A stretch of 64,000 bases of DNA, taken from the NCBI GenBank assembly GCA_014964245.1, contig JACVYH010000002.1, positions 1,205,501 to 1,269,500 of the forward strand. Direction: 5' to 3'. This stretch comes from Nannizziopsis barbatae (Eukaryota > Ascomycota > Eurotiomycetes > Onygenales > Nannizziopsiaceae). Below are positions 1 to 12,256 of the stretch, one piece after another (the stretch's first letter is position 1; every line of letters starts with the position of its first letter). The position numbers and the translations under genes are program-made. The notes below the pieces were generated by a model that was not told where the DNA came from, made no database searches, and was given only the letters and a program-made list of their open reading frames with translations.

Positions 1-2755
1 AGCTGTCATTTGAAATTCTATCAGATCTGATAAACTTGTTATCTAATGAAGATAATAATATTCTGAAAAATCTAGCACAGTTTTTTACTAAATTTATTTC
101 TGAGAAATGGAAATTATATAATAATAGGTTCATAAGATAAATGAGAATAGCTGATGTTAATTTTATTAAGCAGATATCATTTACTGCACTCAGATTAGAA
201 TTATTAAAGATTTTCTGTCTTATCTAAAGTAATAAGATGATATTAGAAAATGCTTATAAGATCTCAGATTACAGCTAGAGAAACAGACTATAATATTTAT
301 TCTTAATACTTAAGATTAATGATTATTTATTAATATTACTTCATATATCAGAAGTTCAGCAGTATTTTATCTAGCTAATAACAGATATTATTCAGATTTA
401 AATAATAACTTGTAAGCAAGTATAATAAATGATTAAAACAGCAGAACTACTAATAAAAAAATAAAAGATAAGCTAATCATCAATTATGCACCTGCTTATA
501 ATTTAACAGATTAAAATATGCTAGAAAATGAATTATTAGCTATTTTTACAGATAACAAATATGCTGATTTTATTAAGTATGATTTAATACTAATATCTGC
601 TACAAGATCAAATCTAGTAAAATTAGAAAATAAAAGTAAAATTTTAAATGATGATTCAGATACTTAATAATGTGTCAGTTTTCAGAAAAAAAACTAAGTC
701 TAGCATTTTATAAATCAGCTGCAAATAGATAATGATAGTATTTCTTAAAATAGCTAAGATATATTAGCTTCTATTAGTAAAGAAAGCTACAGACTAGCTC
801 TTATTTTTTCTGAAAATAGCTAGCAGCTACTACTAATTGCATACAAGAGATTAAATATACTAAGAGAAACAGATTGAAATAGAAAAGTAATTAACAGTAA
901 TTTAGATTTTTCAGATTTTTCTAGTTAGCTTATCATCTATAATTTAAGTCTGAGCACTTAGCTAATAATAGCACTGTGATTTCTTCCAGTTCTCACATCT
1001 GATACTTTAACTTCTACTTAGTTAGCAGGTCATTTATTCACTATTTATGATGCTTTTAATGCTCATTTATGATTAAATTATTATTTTAAACTTTCTTTCA
1101 CATCAGATGTTATAACTGATAAGCAGAAATCAAGTATTAAATCTTTCATGTATATTTTAAATTACCAGCTTGTATACTTAGTGCTAACATATTACACTGC
1201 AGTAATTATTTACTAGCAGAGCTATTATGTTATAATTTTAAATAAAACATGCAGTTAAGATTCAGATTCTTCTGAAGATGATGAGCTTAATACATTCTTA
1301 TATCAGAAATATAAATTAAATTCTAACTAGCTAACATGTTTATAGATTAAAGAAATCATTCAGAAAATATAAAACTGCTAACAGATTACTAGCCTCTTAC
1401 TCATAACTTGAGTAATAATTTAAGTATTAAATTAGCATTAATTTTATAAAGAAATATCTTCATGAGTAAGATAATGAGCTCTTCTTACTTGTTATAAATT
1501 AATTATTATTTTTAAAGTATGAATATTAAAGTGTCTGCAGAGCTAGCTCATGTTAATAATAAAAAAATCTATCTGTTAGAAGATGGTAGCTATTCAGACT
1601 TATAATAATGAAAATTAAATGAAAAAAAATTTAATAACTAGCAAGAAGAAAAGCAAGATTTAGATAGAGTAAATACTATTAGTTTAAACAACTCTTATAT
1701 GAATAAGCTCCCATGTAGTTTAAACAAGATTAATTTTTCTGAGTTTAATCTTAATAAATTTCATTTTCCATGTTTAATTTCTCTGAGTTTAATTTTAATA
1801 AATTTTCATTTTTCATGTTTAATTTAAACATGATTAACTTCTTTAAATCTAATCTTGATGTTCTTAATTTTCATAATTAATATAAGATAGAATTCTCCAG
1901 CTATCTCATGCTTTAATTCTGAAATGAATTATATTAGTTATTTTTAGAAAATAATCTTTACTTCTTCTGTTTTCTTGTAATAGATATTAATAAGAAGAAA
2001 GTTTAATATTCTAGTAATAAAGAGTAAATTCTTGAAAATTACAAACATTTCAGTTACTAATTCTAGAAAAATAAATTAAGAATTTATTTCAGAATAAGCT
2101 TTTAAAGATAATCTGATTAATATTCTTAGTAAATATAAAATAAATATATGTTTTAAAGAATTATTATAAAGTTGTATTTAATATGCACTTTTCTGTAAAA
2201 GATATTTAACAGCTATATTATTATGTTTTTATAGAAGTTAGAGAAGTATGAAGATATTAAAAATTCATTCTTACTAGCTTCTTAAAAAAAAAATGAAATT
2301 TCTCTTTAAATATTTACAGATTACTATAAATCATCAGATCATCCTGCCTGATCATAAACTTTATTATAAATTTTAATTATGAAACTAAGTTTCTAATCTT
2401 AATCTTCACATCTTCTGCTAGCTTGCTTACTTCTGAAATTTCTGACTACTTCACATGATATTAGTTATTAATGTAATGTTTTAATAGAAAAAATTCTCAT
2501 ATCATGAAAATAGTTATTTATTAACTTATTATAAAAACAGAATAATATTTCTTTATCATGCTAAACTATTAACTAATTTATAATGCATATATTAAAGAAA
2601 AGTTATACATGAAAGTAAATATGAGTAGAAAATCATTTTATTAAATAAATTTTATTATATCATGAAGAGGTATAAATCATGTATCTGACTATTATTAAGT
2701 TTTTTAATATCAGATAACTATTATATTTAGATAAACATAAGCTTAACATGTTATT
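1..2755. repeat. AT-rich, RIP-like mutated repeat block
   Basis: No gene can be supported here. The DNA is extremely AT-rich, CpG is essentially absent, and all six frames are broken by TAA/TAG/TGA. Traces of former coding sequence remain: around 1,255-1,320 the plus strand reads an acidic stretch (DSDSSEDDELNTFLYQKY), which could be a transposase relic but is too short to classify. A short tandem duplication of roughly 55 bp lies at about 1,736-1,815 (two copies of a unit beginning tctgagtttaat). The pattern is that of a transposon graveyard mutated by RIP or a similar C-to-T process. That is inference from composition, because no intact reference copy is in the window. Confidence 0.75.
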
Positions 2756-2768
2756 TTATAAAATATAT

Positions 2769-3200
2769 TTTTTTTTTTTTTTTTTTTTTATTCATTATAG
2801 TCTTATGTAGTCTGTGACTAAGAAGACTACCTGCTTAAACAGGATTTACTAACTATTACATACATTTAAATATAAGGAAATTACAAATAAACTAGGCAAA
2901 TGAAATGTCTCCCCTCCTCAGGAATGAAAATACAGCTTTTTTATCTCCGGGCATAGAGGCCCCGGAGCTAGGCCCCGGAGCGAGATCTTTGAAGCCCGGA
3001 GCGAGATTTTTTAGGGGCTACTTCGGGCACATCATGCCCGGAGCAGTGCCCAGATTGAAAGGTGTCCCAAAACCATCTTTGAGACAAATTGTCGCGGGTG
3101 TTTTCTCCGGGTAGTGGAGCCCCGAAGCTAGGCCCCGGAGCGAGATTTTTGACCCCCGGAGCGAGATTTTTTAGGAGCTACTCCGGGCATCTGATGCCCG
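2769..3200 (-). mobile_element. 5'-truncated SINE-like retroposon (same family as 42,131-43,670)
   Basis: On the minus strand this is GC-rich repeat sequence followed by an AT-rich 3' tail and a poly(A) tract, seen as about 21 T at 2,769-2,789 on the plus strand. It is flanked by a perfect 13-bp target-site duplication, ttataaaatatat, at 2,756-2,768 and 3,201-3,213. Poly(A) plus a duplication of this length is the signature of LINE-type target-primed reverse transcription. The tail and the roughly 160-bp GC-rich repeat units match the copy at 43.1-43.67 kb. The 5' end falls at the hairpin at the start of a repeat unit (CGGGCATCAGATGCCCG), so the tRNA-like head is missing. It is not visibly RIP-mutated although its surroundings are. 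The 69-codon frame across it (2,905-3,114) is repeat sequence, not a gene. Confidence 0.9.
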
Positions 3201-3213
3201 TTATAAAATATAT

Positions 3214-6200
3214 CTTTATTAAACTTAACATAATTTTCTGTAATTTATTTTACTAAATAGCATATAGCTACTGTAGAAAAAAATTTACAATACTTGTTAT
3301 TATAATAACTTATTTAAAAAGTAAGAATTATGAGTATATATATTCTGAAAAGATATAAAATAGCATCAAGCAGATTTTTAATTTTATTTATATGCTAGAA
3401 ACATAGCAGTAGAAATAAAGATTTAGTTTTTCTTTTTAGCAGAAATTAAAATTATCATATTAATAAATAATCTAATAATATAGAAGCTAAATAAGAATGA
3501 TATCACATATCTAAATTTATATATGTTATTCATAATGAAATTAATAATATACAAGATTAAGTTTGTTTTAAACTTCTCATTATAATATTTTACTTAGCAA
3601 ACATAAAATTAGTATATGCCAGATCACCCATCTCTCAGTCATTTAATTTCAGAATCTTTAAGTAATCAAGATCTGCTGTACTCAAGTCAGGAAATTTCTG
3701 ATAAGTAGCTGCTTTAAAAATAAAGCATTTTGAGATTTATTTCTACTATTTTTAAGTTTAAAGCTAAGTCTCCAGAACTGATAAAAATAAGCTCATGATT
3801 TCTTCTTAGAATTATGAAAATAAAAAACATGATTATCTGATACTCTTGCATAGCTTGAACTATAGCTACTTAAGTAATTTTCTTATTACTTCAATGCTTG
3901 AACTTTGTAATTATTATGCTGATACTTGCTCAGATAGAATTCATTTTCTTATTTAATTTCTAAAACTCATTCTACTAATTATTTATAAATCAGATTTTCT
4001 AATTAATAAGTTTAAATAATATTAATTTTATTCAGAATATTAACTTCTCAAGCTATGTTTAAGACTGAATCTGCAGATATAATAAAAGTCTAACAAGTTA
4101 AAGCATATATAAATTTACTATATTCAGATAAGAGTGTTTAATTTTTTAAAGTTAATATCTAGCTTACTTGCAGTGTGAATTGATTTATCAGCTGGATGCT
4201 GGAGTTAAATCTTATTCATGATAAACAAGTAAATTCACACTTAAACATCTGAATAATCTAATAATTTTCATTATATAATAAATAATATCTTCAGAAATAT
4301 GTAATCTTAAATTCAAGTTATATTACTAAAAAAAAACTCTGAATAGTAAGATATTTACAAGAATTCATTAAGTAAAGACTTAATATTCTACTATTTCTTA
4401 TTTTTCTTACTTATCTAATGTATTATTAACTACTACTTAATTTTACAAGCATAATTACTTAAGTTTTATCTCTAAAAATTCTGTAATTAATTTTCTCTTA
4501 CATGTTCATATATTAAGATAAGTTTAATTAAAGTTAATTAGTATTAGTTTATTCAGTTTTATATTATAGATAATATTAGCAAGATACATATTATTGTAAA
4601 TTATCCTGTATTAACTCAGCTTCTTCTGTAATTACTTTTTATTCTGATAAAAATTAAAGTGCTTCAGATTTATCATGTCTCCTGCTCATGTAAGAGATAG
4701 ATAGTAAATAATTAGATTCAACTCATTCATAATAAATGATTTTCTGAGATCTATATTTCTGAGATAAATCAGAATTAACTCTTTCTGAAACTTTCTAAAA
4801 TACTCATACACATGAATTTTATACTGAAAATTAGAAATAAATTCTTTATACATATCTTTTCTGATAAACATGTAATTATATTAGATTAGAATTATCTTAA
4901 AAATAATATTATGAATCTCATGAAGATAGAAAGACCTGCATTTGTTATCTTAATTATCATTCAGCTGAGCCTTTAGAAGCTAAATAATCTTTTCTTTAGA
5001 AATCAGATAATTTTCATTTATACTTTATGCTGAATAAAGAAGAGAATTAAAATAATCAGAATTTAAGATATTTTTATTAGCTAGATCTGTAAGACATTTC
5101 TGTGTGCAGTATTACTAATCTGATTCTCAGCTATAATAATGCTTCTTCTATAACTAATATACTAACTGCAACTGTGACTGTAATTATTTAGCTAGCAGTA
5201 GTTATAATAAAAATAGAACTACTGCTAGTTATTTATTTTCTTATTTTTAATCTTTAATCTCATTATTAGAGCTGTCTAATAACATATTATCTTAAATATT
5301 ATCAGAATTAATGTAGTAATTCTGCAGCTAGTGCAGCTAGTAGGATGATTATAATGCATTAACTTCAGCACTGAAAAGTAAACTGAAAGACTTATAGCTT
5401 AATTTAAATAGCATGCAAGATGTTTCATTCTCTAGTATCTGTATAAGAATATAATTAACATTAATGTTTCAGATATGAAGAATGAAAAATACTTAAGATC
5501 ATCATATATAATTCTGCTTAGCAGATTTTAATACTATAAAATATAATGCAAGAACTAATAAAATCATCATACATGAGAATTGAAATCTGCTATTCTAGCT
5601 TATATTATTAGTAGAATAAAATTAATAATAATAGAGTATCATCAGATTATTCTTCTTAATGCACAGAAGAATAAAGCACTCACTCATAATAAGATACTCA
5701 TATTTAATATCTTCTCAGATCATGTAATTAAATATCTAAGTAATAGCAGTATTTAAGAATTATTATGCAATGTAAATAACTCTTTTCTTCTTTTTTATCA
5801 TATTCTCATTCTTCTTGAGAATGATAGAATTCTGCATAATCTTTTTTCAGAAATTGCATGAATGTAATTCTTTCTTTAAATTATCATATTAAAGCGTATA
5901 ATTAGCTTTATACTTAATTATAAACAGCAGCATTTCTGACTTTTTCTTTTACTAAAAGATACAGAACTGGTTGAAATGAAATTTCTAATTATATTATAAC
6001 TAGCCTGTAGATGCTGAGCTCTCATCAAGAGTATTAGTGTAATTTTTAAAGAAGATTTCCAAGCTAAGAACAGAAAGCTGGGAATTGGAATCAAGTTTTA
6101 CCAGCTCTTAAACAATGAAAATTACTTGCTTCTTAATAGTAAACTGCTCATAGCTCATCAGATTAAGTTTACTTCTTATTAGCTAATAGCAGGCTAGTAT

Positions 6201-9200
6201 TCTAATAATCTTCAGATTTTCAAGAAACATGAAAATAGCAAATGAGCTTAATTTAAGCAGATGAAGAAGGCAGCACATTTTACTAAAAAAAGCATCATAC
6301 TTATGAGAGAAATTATTTCATTTGTAAAAAGTAATTAGATAGTAATAGCTTTTAGCAGTAGTAATAAAATTCTGAGTAAATTTAAATTTCTTAAGCTAAA
6401 TAATAAGTAAGATACTGATATATTCATGATAAAATTAAAGAAATTACTTAAAAATCATAGCATTAATTTAATTCTTCAGTGCCTGTTAAAGAACCTGTTC
6501 ATTCTTGAGTATCTGTCTTACTAACTTTAAATTTTATTATATTAACTTCAGATCTTATTATGTTAATAATAAGTGTAATTTAACTTTCTCTTAATATTAT
6601 TATTTTTTTTTTTAATACTACTGTTTTTTCTTAAAATAACAGTAATAATATTCTTCAGATATATTAATTGATTTAGAAGCTTAAATGCAGTAATGAAACA
6701 TATTAATTTAGAAATATTAATGATTTACTTAATAATAAACTTTATAATTATAAGAAGAAATGAGATAATATTTACTTTAATAAAAAAGTACTAGTAGTAG
6801 AAGACAGAAGATATTAAGTTATAGCTGCAGCTTATGATAATATCAGATTACATGATTAACTGATTATATTCTAATTTATCAGTTATATGATCTGAGATTA
6901 GATGTAATTTAAACATAGATTACTGTAATCTAATCAGAAAGTCTAGTATATTAAGTAGTTTTATTTATTAACTTTATATTATCTAATATATCTTCTGATA
7001 GATTTCTTCATGATTCATCTGTAATTAAGAAGTTCTCTTATCTTATAAAATTCTGAATATACTGGAAATTCAGCTGCTCTTAATTACTTTATTTAGTAAT
7101 TATATTATTCTGATTTTAATTTTCATGCTTCATGAAAAGAACTTAGAATAAAAGCATTTTCTTCATTATATTACTAGCATTCAGCTGATAATAAACTAAT
7201 TAAAAGTAAAGATTCTAATAATAATTTAACATTTTGTAAATATAAATGCTCTTATGAAATGAATAAATAACATTTTAATTAATATTAACTTAATTAATAA
7301 TGCAAATCTTAATGATCTTGACTTTATTAATGATGTAAGTCTTAGTAATCTTAATTTTTTATTTCCAGCTTACACTCTAATCACTTCTGATCTTATTTTT
7401 AGCAAGTTACTGATATTATAAAAAAAGTAAACTTGTCTTTAATTATTATCAGATCTTTAAACTTGATAAACATTCTAACTTCTAGCTTTCAAGAAGCTGA
7501 CTTGCTAAATTATAACTGATATACTATTAAAGAAGCATTGCTTAATATGTGAAGAAAATACAAATATAATACATGATTAGTATAATTATAAAGTTAAAAA
7601 GAAAAATGTTCATTATTAATTCAGAGTAAATATTTATATAGACTAAAATTATAAAGAGAACTTTTAACATATCAGAGCTCTAATTAATTTGGAAAACTTC
7701 TAATCTAATATCATATTATTTGTGTATTATAATAACTTTTTTATAATACTACTATTTTCAAATTTCACTAATACTAATTATGTTATAAGATCTTTTTCAG
7801 CTTTTACCTTATTTATAATTTCAGTATTTAGCTCATTTATTACAGAATTTTCCCTCATAATATTTATCTATATTAAAATTAGTTAACTGAATAAAATATA
7901 TGTAATCTTGCCAGGTGATTTCCATGTCTCAGAAGAAGTACTTTAATTTATGTTACTTAATTAAATCTGCATTCTATACTTAAATTATTATAACTTTTTA
8001 TTTCACATAAATTTAATTACTATTAACACATAATCATATGCTTTTAGATTTCAAGTAAAGCATTAATACTTGAAGTATGAATGTAATATTTAAACATTAA
8101 AAAATGCTTTTTTAACATTTTTTATAAACTTTTTCAGTAAAAACAAGAAAGAGTAAGATTATCTGATAATAAGTTTAAGAAATTAAAAAATGAATTTCAT
8201 GATAATAGTTACCTAATATTACTATAACTAATCATTTTAAAATGAAATTAAGATTAAGCAAGCTTTCTTTATAACTGTAAAGCTAATACTTATTATTATT
8301 TCTGCTTAATCATAACATGAAGAGCTTCAGAAAGAAACACTCTTAGAAAAAAAGACTAGAATTTAAATGAAATCAGCTTCTATTTCTTACTCATATTCAT
8401 TTTATATTAAATTACTCTATACTTTTATCTTATCTCATGTTTATAATACAGATCTTCTCCATTCATATATAAAATTATCTTTGAATTAAATCACTAAATT
8501 ACTTTTAAAAAAATAATTTCTTAGATTTTTAAAACAATGAGCTATACTGCAGTATTTTTGAAATAGCATATTTATTCATGAATTTTTTAACATTTTCTTT
8601 TTAGTTTAGTAGCAAGAGTCCTTCATCTGCTATTAAATAATTCTATGAAAAATTCATAACTATTATTAATTCAGCAGGAATTCCATGCTTTACTATAACT
8701 AGATTTTTTCTGATAATGCTGAGACTAATCTCATCATAAGATAGAATCTAAGAAGATTATGATGTATTTTTAATTAATACTATCTAGAAAATCTTAAATT
8801 TTTTAAAGAAATATCTTCATGAAATACTTCATCAGTAAACCAGATGTCTTTAGAACTAATTAAGAAAAATTCTCACTTCTTAACATAAGATATGAATTTC
8901 TAATAGCATGATGCTATAGAATTTTCTTTCCAGATATCACATCTGATAAGTAAGCTTTAGATTAAAGCTGAGTTATTAAGAAGACTAATTTCTGTAAAAG
9001 CTGCTTTTCATTTTATTAGTAAAGAAAGTTACTTGAAAAAGATTTGTTAATAATATATAGCTGTAAGCAGTTCTAGATATTCTCATCATAAAATCTGACT
9101 TTTTGCTAAAACTACTAGCATCTATTCTAATTACAAGATTTTTGCAGAATTAACTTAAATAAATCATAAATAAGAAGCTAAGTATTAAAAAAAAGCATGC

Positions 9201-10799
9201 ATAATTAAGAAAGAAAGTAGATAAACTTAATAAAAAAAGAAAAATATTATTATAAGTTTAAAAAAATATTAAGTGTAAATAAAAAGTGAATAATGTAATA
9301 ATGAAGTAGTAAAAATGATTAGTAATAAAGAAATAAATTTTCTATAATAATTACTAATTCTTATTTATGCTAATAGCTTTTGAGAAATCTTTCTACTTAT
9401 ACATTTCTAGCTTTTATATGAGATACTCTCATGCTGGAAATGCTTCATACTTGTTACTGTGATTAATAACAGCTATCAGAGCTCTCACCTGCAGTGAAAT
9501 TATTAAACTAGCTTCTCATAACCAGACATCAGATTCTTATGTAGTTTTCAGATAATCTTTCAGTTAACATAATACTTAAGAATTATTCTTTTATTCTGAA
9601 TGCAGATCTAAAATTTTAACAGTTATTTTATCTTTCATTTATCAGTTATTATTACTGCTTGTATTTTTGAGATTAAATGCTGTAATTGCTAAAACTGAGT
9701 AAGATTAAATATAGCACCAGAAGACAGCTTAATTTTAGAAATTAAGAAAGCTGAAAAGACTCATTTACAGATTAGTCTGAATATCTTATCTAGAAAACAG
9801 ATTTAATTAATTTGAGTGAGATAGCAGCAATTCAGATTTGATACTAATTCTATTAGCATGAGAATTGAATGAGTGATAATTCAGATATAGCATGAATTCA
9901 GATGCAGTTATATTAGCAGTTCTGCTGAATTTCTTATTTTAATAATTAAGTACTAAATCATTAATAATAATGAGATAATCTGCTATTTGAAACAGTTAGC
10001 AGCCTAGCAGAAAGAGGAAAAGAAAAACTCATTTATACTTGAACTAGCTTGTAATTCAGAATAGCTAATTTATAAAAATTATTCATTTGTAATTTTAATC
10101 TTTATAATTAGAATAAGAGAGTTCTTCTGTAATAAAAGCAGGTTCATTTCTGATGAAAAAGTCTGCAATGCATCATTTCTTTACTAATTCTTATTAAGTA
10201 TGAGAGATAAATAAAAAGTTATTAGAAAATAATTAAAATTATTTTCTAAATATTAGAGGCAGGTGCAAGAGTAAGCTTGATTAAAAATCTGTAAGAAAGT
10301 GCTTAATAAAGAGCAGGAAAAAAGAGAATATATCATATTTTAAAGAAAAATAAGATACTAAACAGAATAATTAAGAATCTGTAAAGAAGAATTTAAGAAG
10401 TGTGAACATGTATTAATTTAAGAATTACAGCAGAATTCTAGCTAAGAGCTTTAATTTAGCTTTAAAGAAGAATAGAATTGCACATTATTCAGTAAAATCA
10501 TGATTATAATAATCTAAGAGAAATTAAATGTGAGCAAAGAGCAGAATGAGTAGAGAACTGAATCTTTATCAGAAATCTGTTTTTTGTAAGAAGAAATTTA
10601 TATTTATACTTTTCATAGCTAGCACTCAGCTTTAGCTGCAAGAGCTAGAAAAGAATTTTAATTAAATTCTGAAAAATATTAATTTAATACTTTTATTATT
10701 TAAAAAGAAGAATAGAACAGAACATTACATTATAAATTTCTTAATAAAAGCTATCTTATAAAACAGTTTCAGAAATCAGAAATGCTATTAATATTTAAA
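3214..10799. repeat. AT-rich, RIP-like mutated repeat block
   Basis: About 7.6 kb without any supportable gene. CpG is nearly absent (one isolated case near 5,894) and no frame stays open for a meaningful length. A small inverted repeat lies at about 4,123-4,255, with arms starting tattcagat / agtgtgaatt and returning as aattcacact / atctgaata. It may be a decayed foldback element. A stretch near 6,040-6,110 keeps more G and C than its surroundings. The remainder is presumably mutated transposon DNA whose families I cannot name. Confidence 0.7.
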
Positions 10800-11800
10800 A
10801 ATATCTCATCCTGCAGATGAACAGATCTCACTTAGCTTATAATATTATCTCACTCATGAAGATTAGATTAACATGAGCTAATTTAAGAAATTCATGCTGT
10901 AGTAAATAAATCTAGCTAGAAAATGCTATCTCATTTATGCTTTTCTGAAATTCTTAATTTTATCAGATATCTGTGTCTCTAGAGTTGCTAAGAATGCTTA
11001 TCAGAAATAATTCTTATAATATAATGTATTACACATTACAGATCTTAGCATTATATAAAATTAAACTATTACTTAAATTCTAAATCTGAATAATAAAGCT
11101 AGTATGATATTCAGCAAGACATATTAATAGAAGATAATATCTGATTCTATTAGAAATTCATACTAACACATCTGTAAATAATTTAATTTAAAAAAGTTAA
11201 TACAGGCTGATAATTTTACTTAATGCTTAATAAAAGCTTAGTTCTGATTTTCTTATAAGATATTAGATTTTACTAGCAGTATATTATCTGAAGATTAAAA
11301 ATTTAAATCTAATAATTAAAAAGATTAAGAAATGAGAAGAAAAAAGTTAATAAGATATGATCAAGCAGCAGTAAATGTATAGCTAAAAGCTATTAAATAT
11401 GAGAATATCAGATTAAATAACAGCTAAACTCAGAAAGAGAAAAATGAAAACATGAAAGTAAAGTTACAGATATAAAAAACAGAAATAAATGCAAACACAT
11501 TTATTAGCAAGCAGTAATTGCTGGAAAAGAAGCAGTATAATAACATAGACTAGATCAGTAAATAAGATCAGCTGAAGAGAAAAATCTAGCTGATGAAAAT
11601 TAAGTAAAGATGAGAATATAAAAAATATGTGATTAAGAATAAGATAAGAAAGCTAATTTTATAATATCTTAAAAACTGCAAGCATGTATTATAGAGCAGC
11701 AAATAGTAAGAGCACTAAATCTGATATAAACAGGTGATGAGTAACAGATTAATAAGCACAGTACATGCACTGAAATCTTAATCAGATTAAAAATCAGAGC
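10800..11800 (+). pseudogene. Relic of a pogo-like (Tc1/mariner, DDE_1) transposase
   Basis: One plus-strand frame, interrupted by many stops, carries fragments that resemble the end of fungal pogo/CENP-B-like transposases. Around 10,984-11,005 it reads VAKNAYQK, like the PLKxAYRK segment after the catalytic domain. It is followed by YNVLHITDLS, then RYDQAAV near 11,353 and ENIRLNN from 11,401, in a basic, charged C-terminal region. All these fragments stay in one frame over more than 400 bp, which random AT-rich DNA would not be expected to do. Stops are at codons compatible with C-to-T or G-to-A change. The start is not defined and the coordinates are approximate. Family placement is from memory of the family, so moderately sure. 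Confidence 0.5.
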
Positions 11801-11834
11801 ATAAAATAACTGAAAGCAGGCATGTACTCACCAT

Positions 11835-11905
11835 GTTAATGTTAACTTAATTTAAGTTAAGTTAAGTTTAAGTTTAAGTTTAATTTAAACTTGTTTGCAG
11901 TCTAG
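11835..11905. repeat. Mutated terminus of the foldback transposon family
   Basis: The stretch ending tttgcagtcta is the reverse complement of the left end of the foldback element at 39,875-40,542 (which begins tagactgcaaat). The differences are almost all C-to-T or G-to-A, for example gttgagttgag becoming gttaagttaag. It is therefore a RIP-mutated terminus of the same family. I could not find its partner end. It lies directly downstream of the pogo-like transposase relic, which may be chance or may mean that relic belongs to the autonomous partner. Confidence 0.7.
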
Positions 11906-12063
11906 CTAGAAGCATATTTTAATTTTTTATTTAAAAATATAATATGAGAATTACATGTATATGATGTTATACTAAATTATACATGTAAAATATTTCTTTT
12001 TATTAATATTATTAATCATGTAATTTTACTTAGCATAATACTTATTATAAAATTTATAAATAA

Positions 12064-12256
12064 TATTAATAAGAAAATATAATATTATTTAAAGGAATAT
12101 AAGTAAGTGCTTATTAAGCACATAACATATTAATTAATTATTATTATATTTATATACTTTTCTTATAGAATAATTATTATTTCATAAATTATAAATTATA
12201 TTATAGTTTTCTTTATATTATATCTTAATAATCTTATTTTCTTTTAATAACTAATA
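12064..12256 (+). repeat. 5' LTR of copia element A
   Basis: 193 bp, aligning base for base in length with the other three LTRs of this family. The expected TG start reads TA and the CA end reads TA, consistent with mutation of the terminal dinucleotides. It is the most heavily mutated of the four copies and lies on the side away from the gene island. The internal sequence starts attatgagc, a mutated form of the primer-binding site seen in element B. Confidence 0.88.
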
